Of a stretch of 64,000 nt of DNA, positions 46,587 through 54,406 are shown one piece after another. Where the stretch lies: the NCBI RefSeq assembly GCF_900166595.1, contig NZ_LT745763.1, forward strand, positions 2,162,660 through 2,226,659, in the 5' to 3' direction. Below the pieces are notes generated by a model. The model had not been told where the DNA came from. It saw nothing but the letters and a program-made list of their open reading frames with translations, and ran no database searches. The first letter of the stretch is position 1; the number at the start of each line of letters is the position of its first letter. The stretch is from Virgibacillus dokdonensis (GTDB lineage Bacteria; Bacillota; Bacilli; Bacillales; Amphibacillaceae). Position numbers and translations under genes: made by a program.

Positions 46587-47813
46587 TCATTGTGCGGAGT
46601 TGATTATGTGACTCAATTCAAAAGCTTCATGCAATGCATTTACTGCCGCTTTTAAATCTTTTTCATGTACGAGTACCCAAATGGTTGTATGACTGTCTGC
46701 TGACTGCAGAATTTGCACATTCGCATCAGTCAATGCTTGCACAATTTTTGCAGCAACACCAGGAACATCAGTCATGCCAGCTCCTACAGCTGATACCTTT
46801 GCACAGTTCTCAGTAATTTCATGTTCAAATCCAAGCGTGTTTAATATGTGTACAGCCTTTTCTGTGTAAGCATTTGGTACAGTATAGATCACCCCTGTAG
46901 GTGAAATGGTAATGAAATCAACAGAAATCCCTGCTTCAGCCATTGCTTTAAATACGTCTGACTGCATCCCAAATGCTGCCTCTTTCGTTTGTACTTGAAT
47001 CTGAGTTATAGCATCCATATGTGCAATTCCAGTAATTAATCGATCAATAATGTCCATCCCTTCTACACGTGAAGACGTAACAAGCGTTCCTTCATCTTTG
47101 GAGTAGGTAGAACGCACACGCATAGGAATTTTCCCTTGCATAGCAATTTCTACTGCTCGGGGATGAATGACTTTTGCTCCTTGATATGCCAAGTTACAAA
47201 TTTCAGAATACGTAACTACATCAAGTGGTCTTGCTGTTTCAACAACCCGTGGATCAGCAGTCATAATACCATTTACATCTGTGAATATTTCAATCCGCTC
47301 AGCTGATAAAGCAACACCTAATGCTGCAGCTGTTGTATCACTTCCACCACGTCCTATTGTCGTAATGTCACCAGATGTAGTAGTTCCTTGAAAACCTGCG
47401 ACAACTACCACATCATGCGTTTCTAATTCTTGCAAGATTCGTTCTGGCTTTACTTCTTTAATTTTTGCTTCTGTAAAGTCATCTGTTGTAATGAATCCTG
47501 CTTGTGAGCCAGTTAGAGCCGTTGCAGTAATATGTTGCTTTTGTAATTCATTAGAAAGTACAACGGATGAAATAATCTCACCACACGACATGAGCATATC
47601 CAATTCTCGTGAAGCATTTTTATTCGCCGGAAAATCTACCAGACTGAGTAGCGTATCTGTAGCATAAGGATCAGGTTTTCTGCCTAATGCAGAAACGACA
47701 ACTACAAGTTTATATTCTTTTACTAAAGCATCTTTTATATGTTTAATTACATGGTCTCGGTTTTCTTGTGACTGTACCGAAGTACCACCAAATTTTTGAA
47801 TGAGTATTTCCAT
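46587..47813 (-). CDS. dapG: Aspartokinase I (DAP-inhibited type)
   Basis: 408 aa. Catalytic domain starts ILIQKFGGTSVQSQENRD (~3-20, KFGGTS substrate/ATP site), then GFQGTTTSGDITTIGRGGSD and EIFTDVNGIMTADPR. Two C-terminal ACT domains (VQTKEAAFGMQSDVFKAMAE; CAKVSAVGAGMTDVPGVAA) for feedback control. In B. subtilis DapG is the meso-DAP-sensitive isozyme of this operon. The ATG follows AGAGGTGTACGA. Between asd and dapA. Confidence 0.95.
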   Translation of the reverse strand: MEILIQKFGGTSVQSQENRDHVIKHIKDALVKEYKLVVVVSALGRKPDPYATDTLLSLVDFPANKNASRELDMLMSCGEIISSVVLSNELQKQHITATALTGSQAGFITTDDFTEAKIKEVKPERILQELETHDVVVVAGFQGTTTSGDITTIGRGGSDTTAAALGVALSAERIEIFTDVNGIMTADPRVVETARPLDVVTYSEICNLAYQGAKVIHPRAVEIAMQGKIPMRVRSTYSKDEGTLVTSSRVEGMDIIDRLITGIAHMDAITQIQVQTKEAAFGMQSDVFKAMAEAGISVDFITISPTGVIYTVPNAYTEKAVHILNTLGFEHEITENCAKVSAVGAGMTDVPGVAAKIVQALTDANVQILQSADSHTTIWVLVHEKDLKAAVNALHEAFELSHIINSAQ

Positions 47814-47823
47814 TCGTACACCT

Positions 47824-48876
47824 CTATCGTTGCAACCAATTATTTTGAATTAACTCTTGGGCGATTTGTACCGTATTCCAAGCTGCGCCTTTTAATAAAT
47901 TATCAGATACAATCCATAGATGGAACCCGTGTTTATTGTCTAAATCCTTGCGAACTCTACCAACAAATACATCTTGTTTACCCTCTGCAGCTAAAGGTGT
48001 TGGATAAATCTGCTCTTTTGGATTATCCTGCAACACGATCCCCTCTGCATGCTGTAACACTTCCCAAATGTCCTTTACCATTACATCTTCATTCTCTACT
48101 TCAATATATACACTTTCTGCATGAGACGTAAAGAATGGCAAACGTACACAAGTTGCAGCCACTGATAGGTCTGGTGCATGCATAATTTTCTTCGTTTCAT
48201 TAATCATTTTTAATTCTTCAAAAGTATAACCATTTTCTTGAAAGAGATCAATTTGTGGTAGTGCATTAAATGCAATTGGAAAATGGTTTTCATCTCCTTT
48301 AACAGGGAGGATAGTTGCTTTCATTTCTTCATTAGACAAATAAGCTTGTGACTGATTCGCTAACTCATCACATGCTTCATTACCTGCACCTGAAACGGCT
48401 TGATAAGTGGATACGATAATACGTCTTAAACCAAATTTAGCTTTTAGTGGCTCTAACGCTGCCACCATTTGAATGGTAGAGCAATTTGGATTAGCAATAA
48501 TTCCCTGGTGATCTTTTAAGTCTTCTTTGTTGACTTCAGGAACTACAAGTGGCACAGACTCATCCATACGAAAGGCGCTTGTGTTATCAATTACTACTGC
48601 ACCACGTTTCACAGCTTCTGAAGCGAGCTTTTTAGAAACTGAACCACCCGCTGAAAACAAAGCAATATCAACGCCTTCAAAACTTTCAGGTACTGCTTCT
48701 TCGACCATGATTTCCTCTTGGTTAAAAACCTGTTTAGAACCAGCAGATCGTTTGGAAGATAAAAGCTTCAATTTATTTATTGGAAAATCTTTCTCTTGTA
48801 ATAATTCCAGTATTTTATGACCAACTGCGCCTGTTGCTCCAACCACAGCTACATTATAGGCTGATTTTTGCGACAT
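47824..48876 (-). CDS. asd: Aspartate-semialdehyde dehydrogenase
   Basis: 350 aa from the ATG at 48876 (AAAGGAG site 10 nt upstream); the 48897 start adds residues outside the family. NADP motif VAVVGATGAVGHKILELL (~9-26), catalytic Cys in ANPNCSTIQMVAAL (~128-141), substrate site RIIVSTYQAVSGAG, and the His in AEGKQDVFVGRVRKD/..LH region. It reduces aspartyl phosphate to the semialdehyde used by DapA. Confidence 0.97.
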   Translation of the reverse strand: MSQKSAYNVAVVGATGAVGHKILELLQEKDFPINKLKLLSSKRSAGSKQVFNQEEIMVEEAVPESFEGVDIALFSAGGSVSKKLASEAVKRGAVVIDNTSAFRMDESVPLVVPEVNKEDLKDHQGIIANPNCSTIQMVAALEPLKAKFGLRRIIVSTYQAVSGAGNEACDELANQSQAYLSNEEMKATILPVKGDENHFPIAFNALPQIDLFQENGYTFEELKMINETKKIMHAPDLSVAATCVRLPFFTSHAESVYIEVENEDVMVKDIWEVLQHAEGIVLQDNPKEQIYPTPLAAEGKQDVFVGRVRKDLDNKHGFHLWIVSDNLLKGAAWNTVQIAQELIQNNWLQR

Positions 48877-48938
48877 GAATTTATTGCTCCTTTCCAAAAC
48901 TAGATTATTAGACTTCTAGCTTATCATTTTATCACAGA

Positions 48939-49529
48939 TCAGCTTCGATGAGGAACAATAACTGGTTGTAGTTGTTTAAATTCAAGTGCAGATTCAATAG
49001 TCTCTGGTATTAATTCCATTTTTGCAACAAGTGAGTTTGGCTTTAAATAAGGATCATCTTGCCCATATGGAACAAAGTAAATAAACTTACTAGCCATTAA
49101 ACGCATTAGATTAACTCCATTTAAACCAAGTGCATCGTTTGTAGAAACACCCACTACTACAGGTTGTTGATTACGCATTGTTGCCTTAGCTGCCATTAAA
49201 ACTGGTGAGTCTGTTAAAGCGTTGGCAAGTTTGCTTAAGGAATTTCCGGTTAGCGGAGCAATGACCATACAATCTAATGGCATTTTAGGCCCTAGCGGTT
49301 CTGCCTCAGGCATCGTAGTTATAATTTCTTTCCCAGTAATGGCTTGAATCTTTTCCATATGGTCCTGAGCATCACCGAACTTCGTGTCAGTCGTTCTTAC
49401 TGTGTATGTTACAATTGGAACAACTTCAGCACCTAGATCCATTAATTTCTCCATTTGTGGAAAAACTTGGTCATATGTGCAATGGGAACCTGTTAAGCCA
49501 AAACCAATTCTCTTACTTTTTAAACGCAT
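48939..49529 (-). CDS. dpaB: Dipicolinate synthase subunit B
   Basis: 196 aa flavoprotein-like fold (HFCD family): KRIGFGLTGSHCTYDQVFPQ (~6-25), CMVIAPLTGNSLSKLANALT (~87-106), and PVVVGVSTNDALGLNGVNLM. With DpaA it makes dipicolinate from the DapA product in the mother cell (SpoVFB). The ATG has AGGAGGTAC upstream. It lies between dpaA and asd, as in B. subtilis. Confidence 0.95.
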   Translation of the reverse strand: MRLKSKRIGFGLTGSHCTYDQVFPQMEKLMDLGAEVVPIVTYTVRTTDTKFGDAQDHMEKIQAITGKEIITTMPEAEPLGPKMPLDCMVIAPLTGNSLSKLANALTDSPVLMAAKATMRNQQPVVVGVSTNDALGLNGVNLMRLMASKFIYFVPYGQDDPYLKPNSLVAKMELIPETIESALEFKQLQPVIVPHRS

Positions 49530-49671
49530 TGATCGTACCTCCTATGGAAATTAGTATTTATTGTGTAGGATTTCTATCCTTATGAAAAATTGCCATTAAA
49601 GCTGGCAAATGAATCTTTTCCTTTTTTATCTAGCACTGAAATAACTTTCAAAAACACAAATAGCTAAATGT

Positions 49672-50550
49672 TCAATACGGATTTTGAATGATTTCTTGTT
49701 TTATAACATTAGCTAATATTTTTCCTGCAGTTTTAGGTGCAACTATACTTGGTAAACTGCGCGCCAACATGGCTTTAATACCACGCTGTTTTGCATACGT
49801 AAAATCAGTTCCTCCAGGCTTTGAAGCCAGGTCAATGATAACTGCATGCGATGGAAGATGTTTCATCTCCTCTTTTCTAATTACAGGAGCTGGGATAGTG
49901 TTAATCAGTAAATCACACGCTTGCATATGAAGCGCTAATTGATCTAGTGGGATTGCTGTTAAGCCCATTTCAGTTACTCTTGCTAGATCTTTCATGTGAG
50001 TCGCGCTAACGGATACTTTTGCACCTAGAGAAGAAAATTTATTTGCAACCGTATGTCCCACTCTGCCAAACCCAACTACAACGACACAGGAGGAATGGAT
50101 CGTGAAATCTGTATGTTCAATGGCCATCATAATCGTACCTTCTGCCGTTGGAATAGAGTTATATATAGCAACATCATCTCGGTCTAACAGAGGAACTAAC
50201 TTGATATTTGCTTTGCTTATGGCATTTTTCAAATAAGCATTGGCTATTCCAGAAAATACAATTGTTGATTTTTTCAGTTGTTGAAACCAGTTCGTGGAGA
50301 GGTGGATTTTTTTTTCTGAAAAAACAGGTTCTACCATCCCATTAGAATCCGTACCAGTTATAGGTAAGATAACCGCGTCTAATTCGCTCGGTGTGACTTC
50401 ATCAATAGCCAATTGTTTTAAGCCTGTGAATCCTTGCTCTAATTTATCAAACCCAATAAGCAAAAGTGTTGTATCTGTTAATGCTTGGAGTTGGCGAATT
50501 AATTCTAAATAACGGGCGTCTCCGCCGACTATTGCAATTGTTCGGTTCAT
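49672..50550 (-). CDS. dpaA: Dipicolinate synthase subunit A
   Basis: 292 aa. Two Rossmann regions: TIAIVGGDARYLELIRQLQA (~4-23) and CVVVVGFGRVGHTVANKFSS (~155-174), the latter the NAD(P)-binding site of the dehydrogenase half. It ends near VIIDLASKPGGTDFTYAKQR and SLPSIVAPKTAGKILANVI. First gene of the dipicolinate/lysine operon (SpoVFA). The ATG follows GGAGGGTCTTTACAAAC. A 142-bp gap before dpaB could carry an internal promoter. Confidence 0.95.
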   Translation of the reverse strand: MNRTIAIVGGDARYLELIRQLQALTDTTLLLIGFDKLEQGFTGLKQLAIDEVTPSELDAVILPITGTDSNGMVEPVFSEKKIHLSTNWFQQLKKSTIVFSGIANAYLKNAISKANIKLVPLLDRDDVAIYNSIPTAEGTIMMAIEHTDFTIHSSCVVVVGFGRVGHTVANKFSSLGAKVSVSATHMKDLARVTEMGLTAIPLDQLALHMQACDLLINTIPAPVIRKEEMKHLPSHAVIIDLASKPGGTDFTYAKQRGIKAMLARSLPSIVAPKTAGKILANVIKQEIIQNPY

Positions 50551-50867
50551 GTTTGTAAAGACCCTCCAAACGTACCATTTTCATTCACATTTCTTTATAG
50601 CTTATGTATGGAGATCGAGTTAGTGATTACATTTTATGAAAACAATTACTATACACAAATTTAAGAAGCAAAATTCTAACTGGGAAAGACGACTACATAA
50701 AAGATAGCATCATTTTATGGAAAATTCATACGTTTTTTAAAAGGGCTTTTACAAAACAGGACGTATGCTGTATTCCTTCTCTAATTCTGAGGTAAAATCT
50801 TACATCATCTTGTGTTGGGGCAAATAGTTACCAAGATGATTTTCAATTGTGTGGCAAAGAACAAATG
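50551..50867. other. Intergenic region upstream of dpaA
   Basis: About 320 bp with no gene. It should contain a mother-cell (sigma-K type) promoter for dpaA, but no convincing match was found. It adjoins RepB copy 2. Confidence 0.4.
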
Positions 50868-51118
50868 TGCGGAGCGCCCGTTTAGCAACGTAGCGAATGG
50901 AACGAATCAACTAAAGATTTAGGAATCATTCCACTAAAACAGCAGTATGCCGAAGTCGGGCGGCAAGCCCGTTTTTAGTCGGGCCTTCCTCTTAGCGATG
51001 AATAGATGATGACTTATCTAGGTCAATTTTGTGAATTCACGTCGTTGCTGGACGATGGAGCTAGAAATGGCTATTCGGTTATTTCGTTATCCATAAGCAC
51101 TTCATTTTATCATTTCCT
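50868..51118. repeat. RepB copy 2 (structured ~250-bp repeat)
   Basis: Same block order as 44112-44347: GCGGAGCGCCCG and GTTTAGCAACG, CGGGCGGCAAGCCCG-TTTTT, AGTCGGGCCTTCCTCTTAGC, GATGATGACTTATC, TTCGGTTATTTCGTTATCC, AAGCACTTCATTTTATC. The central stem is CGGGC/GCCCG here where copy 1 has CGGC/GCCG, so paired changes keep the stem. It lies just after a terminator (51124-51150). Confidence 0.85.
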
Positions 51119-51123
51119 ATGCA

Positions 51124-51150
51124 AATAAAAAAAGCCTTCCAATTTGGAAG
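51124..51150 (-). terminator. Rho-independent terminator downstream of ymxH
   Basis: Minus strand CTTCC, loop AAATT, GGAAG, then GCTTTTTTTATT. It is 200 bp past the ymxH stop; the region between (51151-51348) is a RepC-like block with no supported gene. Confidence 0.65.
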
Positions 51151-51228
51151 ACAGCAACGTTTGATTTAGCACTGTTTAAAAAATCAATGTGGGAGAAGTT
51201 TTCATCTGAATCATGGTTTAATATAGGG

Positions 51229-51305
51229 ATACGACCTAAAGGTCTCTTCAAAGATGGGGATTTAGCTGCTGTTATGTCTCGCTTAAACTTGTCAGACCGC
51301 ATCTT
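51229..51305. repeat. RepC block (degenerate repeat)
   Basis: GACCTAAAGGTCTCTT, GGGGATTTAGCTGCTGTTAT, CTCGCTTAAACTTGTCAG. Similar to 31298-31375 and, inverted, to ~10510-10580. A 66-codon frame runs across it on the minus strand but has no start signal and its sequence follows the repeat, so it is not called as a gene. Confidence 0.5.
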
Positions 51306-51348
51306 CCAATTCCTCAACTGGGTGTACTAGCAGCTATTTGATAAAATG

Positions 51349-51591
51349 TCATATACTGTTCTCTGTATCGATAATAATCATATCCTCGCCCACTTTTTTA
51401 ATTGCATTCCAGCGAATTTTGGTTTCTTCCGCTTCCTTTTTTAAACCAAACCATTTGTAATTTGGAATAATAAAAGCTTCAATTTGACCAGTAGTTTCAT
51501 TAATTTCTAAATCTGTTTGTCCCAATACGCCTAACCTTGCTCCTTCTTGTACGTTTACAATTTCTTTTCCACTTATTTCTTTATACCGCAA
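51349..51591 (-). CDS. ymxH: YlmC/YmxH-family sporulation protein (PRC-barrel)
   Basis: 80 aa from a TTG at 51591 (GGAGGGAATGAA upstream). Small PRC-barrel fold: YKEISGKEIVNVQEGARLGV, LEINETTGQIEAFIIPNYKW, IKKVGEDMIIIDTENS. YlmC/YmxH proteins are linked to sporulation; molecular role unknown. It lies between mlpA and dpaA as in B. subtilis, but mlpA has its own terminator before it. Confidence 0.9.
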   Translation of the reverse strand: MRYKEISGKEIVNVQEGARLGVLGQTDLEINETTGQIEAFIIPNYKWFGLKKEAEETKIRWNAIKKVGEDMIIIDTENSI

Positions 51592-51633
51592 TTCATTCCC
51601 TCCTGTTTTTATTATTTGTAAAATCTATAGGCA

Positions 51634-51659
51634 AAAAACCTATGATTTCATAGGTTTTT
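51634..51659 (-). terminator. mlpA: Rho-independent terminator of mlpA
   Basis: AAAAACCTATGA and TCATAGGTTTTT form a perfect 12-bp stem around TT, followed by TTGCC on the minus strand, 100 bp past mlpA. Confidence 0.8.
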
Positions 51660-51756
51660 AACACAATAGGACAAGATAAATTTTTATGTTTTTATCATAG
51701 AATAAGCTACAAATATAGTTACGTATTTTCCTGTTTGCTCGTGTGAAGAGATATCC

Positions 51757-52977
51757 CTAATTTCCTTTTGGAGATATTAATGCAATAGATGGTGATTGTT
51801 GAAAAACAATATCCATAACCTGTTGAATATGAGTATGGTTCACATCATCAATCATTTCTACTATTTCATCTAATGTATAATGTTCTTTTAAAACCAACTC
51901 ATTTTTCCCATTTCTGCTCATGCGACTAGTTGTACTTTCCAGGCCTAAAAGCAGACTTCCTTTTAATTGCTCCTTACTACTTTGTATTTCTTTATCAGAT
52001 AAACCCTTAGTAATAAATTTATCAATTGTTTTTTGTATGACGTGAAGTAATTGCTCCGATTGATCTTTTGCGGTGCCGGCGTATATGGTTAGTAGTCCGC
52101 TATCCATATAAGAAGAATGATAAGAGAAAACGGAATAGGCTAATCCTTTTTTCTCTCTAACATCTTGAAATAATCTAGAACTCATACTTCCGCCTAACAC
52201 ATTATTCATAATGATCAAGCTATAAATAGCGGCTTCATGGACTGCTAAGCCGTTGTATCCTAAACACAAATGAACCTGCTCCGTATCTTTATAGCGCTCA
52301 ATCTTTTCACCAAGAAAGGTTGGTTTAACAAGGGCTTCAGATGATTTTGTAAATGTGTAGCTCCCAAAATACGCTTCAACTGTTTGAATAAAAGAAGTAT
52401 CTACATTACCTGCAACCGAAATAACCACATTATCCGGTGTATACCTTAATTGCATATAATCTTCTAGCATCTTAGGTGTGAACGTAGCTAGCTTTTCTTC
52501 CGTCCCTAGAATCGGTAACCCTAATGGATGGCTACCATAAGCTGCCTTAGCAAGCAAATCATGCACTAAATCATCTGGAGTATCTTCATACATTTTAATT
52601 TCCTCGTAAACGACTTTCTTTTCTTTTTCCATTTCCTCTTCTTGAAATTGGGAGTGGAAATACATATCTGCTAAAATATCTAAAGCTTTATACTTATATG
52701 TATCAACAACTTTGGCATACAAGCATGTATATTCTTTTGATGTAAATGCATTTACTTGGCCACCAATCGCATCAAATTCTTCTGCAATATCCTGTGCAGT
52801 TCGTGTTTTCGTACCTTTAAAAAACATATGCTCTAAGAAATGGGAGATACCGTTTATTTCAGCATGTTCATGACGTGAACCCGTTAGGATCCATATCCCT
52901 ATCGTGACAGAACGAACTGTAGGAACTTTCTCTAGTACAACACGTAAACCATTTTTACAAGTGTGTTTTTCTATCAA
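51757..52977 (-). CDS. mlpA: M16-family zinc protease MlpA (YmxG)
   Basis: 406 aa from the TTG at 52977 (AGGAGG 7 nt upstream), matching the family N-terminus IEKHTCKNGLRVVLEKVPTV; the ATG at 53010 adds an unrelated leader. Zinc motif HFLEH (residues 46-50) in GISHFLEHMFFKGT, distal Glu in VVYEEIKMYEDTPDDL, and the substrate-site RLFQDVREKKGLAYSV. Related to mitochondrial processing peptidase; in B. subtilis it affects extracellular protease expression. Located between ylxY and ymxH. Confidence 0.94.
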   Translation of the reverse strand: MIEKHTCKNGLRVVLEKVPTVRSVTIGIWILTGSRHEHAEINGISHFLEHMFFKGTKTRTAQDIAEEFDAIGGQVNAFTSKEYTCLYAKVVDTYKYKALDILADMYFHSQFQEEEMEKEKKVVYEEIKMYEDTPDDLVHDLLAKAAYGSHPLGLPILGTEEKLATFTPKMLEDYMQLRYTPDNVVISVAGNVDTSFIQTVEAYFGSYTFTKSSEALVKPTFLGEKIERYKDTEQVHLCLGYNGLAVHEAAIYSLIIMNNVLGGSMSSRLFQDVREKKGLAYSVFSYHSSYMDSGLLTIYAGTAKDQSEQLLHVIQKTIDKFITKGLSDKEIQSSKEQLKGSLLLGLESTTSRMSRNGKNELVLKEHYTLDEIVEMIDDVNHTHIQQVMDIVFQQSPSIALISPKGN

Positions 52978-53011
52978 TGCATATCCTCCTAAAAATATAA
53001 AGCGACACAAA

Positions 53012-53959
53012 TTATCGCTTCGTTTCTACCAATTTTTCTATCGTATTTAACTTATAGTTTTTTTCTTTAATAGAGGATATTAATTGCTTTAATCCTCTTT
53101 TAGTTGCTTCTGTAGGGTGCATTAAAATTGTGGCTCCAGGGTGAAGTTTTTCATTCACTCGGTTAAGCATAACAGAAACAGACGGGTTCTTCCAATCAAT
53201 TGTATCCACCGTCCATAGTACTGTTTCCATTTTAAGATGATTGCTAACTTCCACCACGTGACTATTATAGCTACCACTCGGAGGAGCAAACCATTTCGGA
53301 GTTGAACCAGTTATCGCTTTTAAAATATCGTTGGTCTGTACGATTTGATCAACGATGCTTTGATTGGATAACTTATCCATATCTGGATGATTATACGCAT
53401 GATTACCAATGAGATGACCCTGTTCTGCAATCATTTTAACTAATTCAGCATTGTTTTTCGCCCATTTCCCTTCAATAAAGAAAGATGCTTTTACTCCATT
53501 GTCTTTTAAAATAGAAAGCATATCAGGAATGTATTCTTCTCCCCACGATACATTTATTAAGAATGACACCATTTTTTTCTCGGGATGTCCTCGATAAATC
53601 GGAGATGCAGGTAAATCTTTTAAACCAACTTCGGGAGTAATTTGATCGAATACTAACAGCGATTCTTGAAAACCTTCATCCTTACGTTTCATTTTTGTAT
53701 ATGATTTTTCTACATTAACTGTTAAACCATTTCTCCCGGGAGTCTTTTTCCAAACTTTGTCAATATATGCATTTTTCGCAGGTTCTTCATACTTTTTTGC
53801 TTTTTGTTTAATTTCTTCGTATAGTGGGTCAGTAGTTTTCGAAGTTTGGATAATAACAGGTGATTCGACTGGGATAAATGGGTTTTTATTCATATCAAAG
53901 GTAAGCCCTACTATAATAACAAACACAACAACATGAAGTAAATTTCGATATCGCCGCAT
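53012..53959 (-). CDS. ylxY: YlxY, polysaccharide deacetylase-like sporulation protein
   Basis: 315 aa. An N-terminal membrane anchor/signal (NLLHVVVFVIIVGLTF, ~6-21) precedes a NodB domain (~125-310). Metal-site HxxxH is present (GNHAYNHPDM) as is DTIDW and ILMHPT, but the first motif reads FLINVSWGEE where active enzymes have the catalytic Asp pair, and motif 3 reads FAPPSGSY without the usual Arg. It may be a non-catalytic or altered member. Adjacent to pnpA and mlpA as in B. subtilis. Confidence 0.88.
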   Translation of the reverse strand: MRRYRNLLHVVVFVIIVGLTFDMNKNPFIPVESPVIIQTSKTTDPLYEEIKQKAKKYEEPAKNAYIDKVWKKTPGRNGLTVNVEKSYTKMKRKDEGFQESLLVFDQITPEVGLKDLPASPIYRGHPEKKMVSFLINVSWGEEYIPDMLSILKDNGVKASFFIEGKWAKNNAELVKMIAEQGHLIGNHAYNHPDMDKLSNQSIVDQIVQTNDILKAITGSTPKWFAPPSGSYNSHVVEVSNHLKMETVLWTVDTIDWKNPSVSVMLNRVNEKLHPGATILMHPTEATKRGLKQLISSIKEKNYKLNTIEKLVETKR

Positions 53960-54360
53960 CCTTATGTATCCCTCCCTTACCCTTACTTATATGATATTAA
54001 GGGACAAGTTATGATAAAGACTTTTGATTTCTTCATTTTTGGTAGGGACATTAGGAGGGGCGGAAACGTTTTATACATATACACGATAAAAGTAAGCATA
54101 GAATTTTGGCATTTATCGTATAAGCAAAAAAGACTTACAACATAAAGGTTTGGTGATAAGCCTTCGTTTTGCTTATTTGGTACCTTCTAAATTGATTATA
54201 GAAACAACATCACTTTAAGTTTATGTAAAATAAATTAGAAAAACTACAGCCTGCGTTATAAAGTCTTGACGATAAGCTAAGTTTTTCTAACACTGCGCCC
54301 AAACATTGATGGAGTATTTTTAGTTCATGTTCCACCCCAACATGTATTTTAGAGCCTAAT
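53960..54360. other. Intergenic region between pnpA terminator and ylxY, with two RepA-like blocks
   Basis: About 400 bp without a gene. RepA-related blocks at 54123-54180 (TTGGTGATAAGCCTTCGTTT, TGCTTATTTGG) and 54236-54300 (AGAAAAACTACAGCC, TCTTGACGATAAGC, AAGTTTTTCTAACACTG). The second keeps the AGAAAAACT/AGTTTTTCT outer arms but lacks the distal block. Confidence 0.55.
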
Positions 54361-54391
54361 ATAAAAAAAGAAACTGGGTTGCCAGCTTCTT
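54361..54391 (-). terminator. pnpA: Rho-independent terminator of pnpA
   Basis: Minus strand AAGAAGCTGG and CCAGTTTCTT (one G-U pair) with a 4-nt loop, followed by TTTTTTTAT, directly after the pnpA stop. Confidence 0.85.
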
Positions 54392-54406
54392 GTTTACTGC
54401 GTTGAA

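Noticed and set aside
48898..48938. Lysine riboswitch in the dap operon
   Set aside because: No L-box-like conserved elements upstream of dpaA, asd or dapG; gaps are short.
51117..51317. 66-codon minus-strand frame
   Set aside because: Runs through a terminator hairpin and the RepC block, no ribosome site; its reading follows the repeat rather than a protein family.
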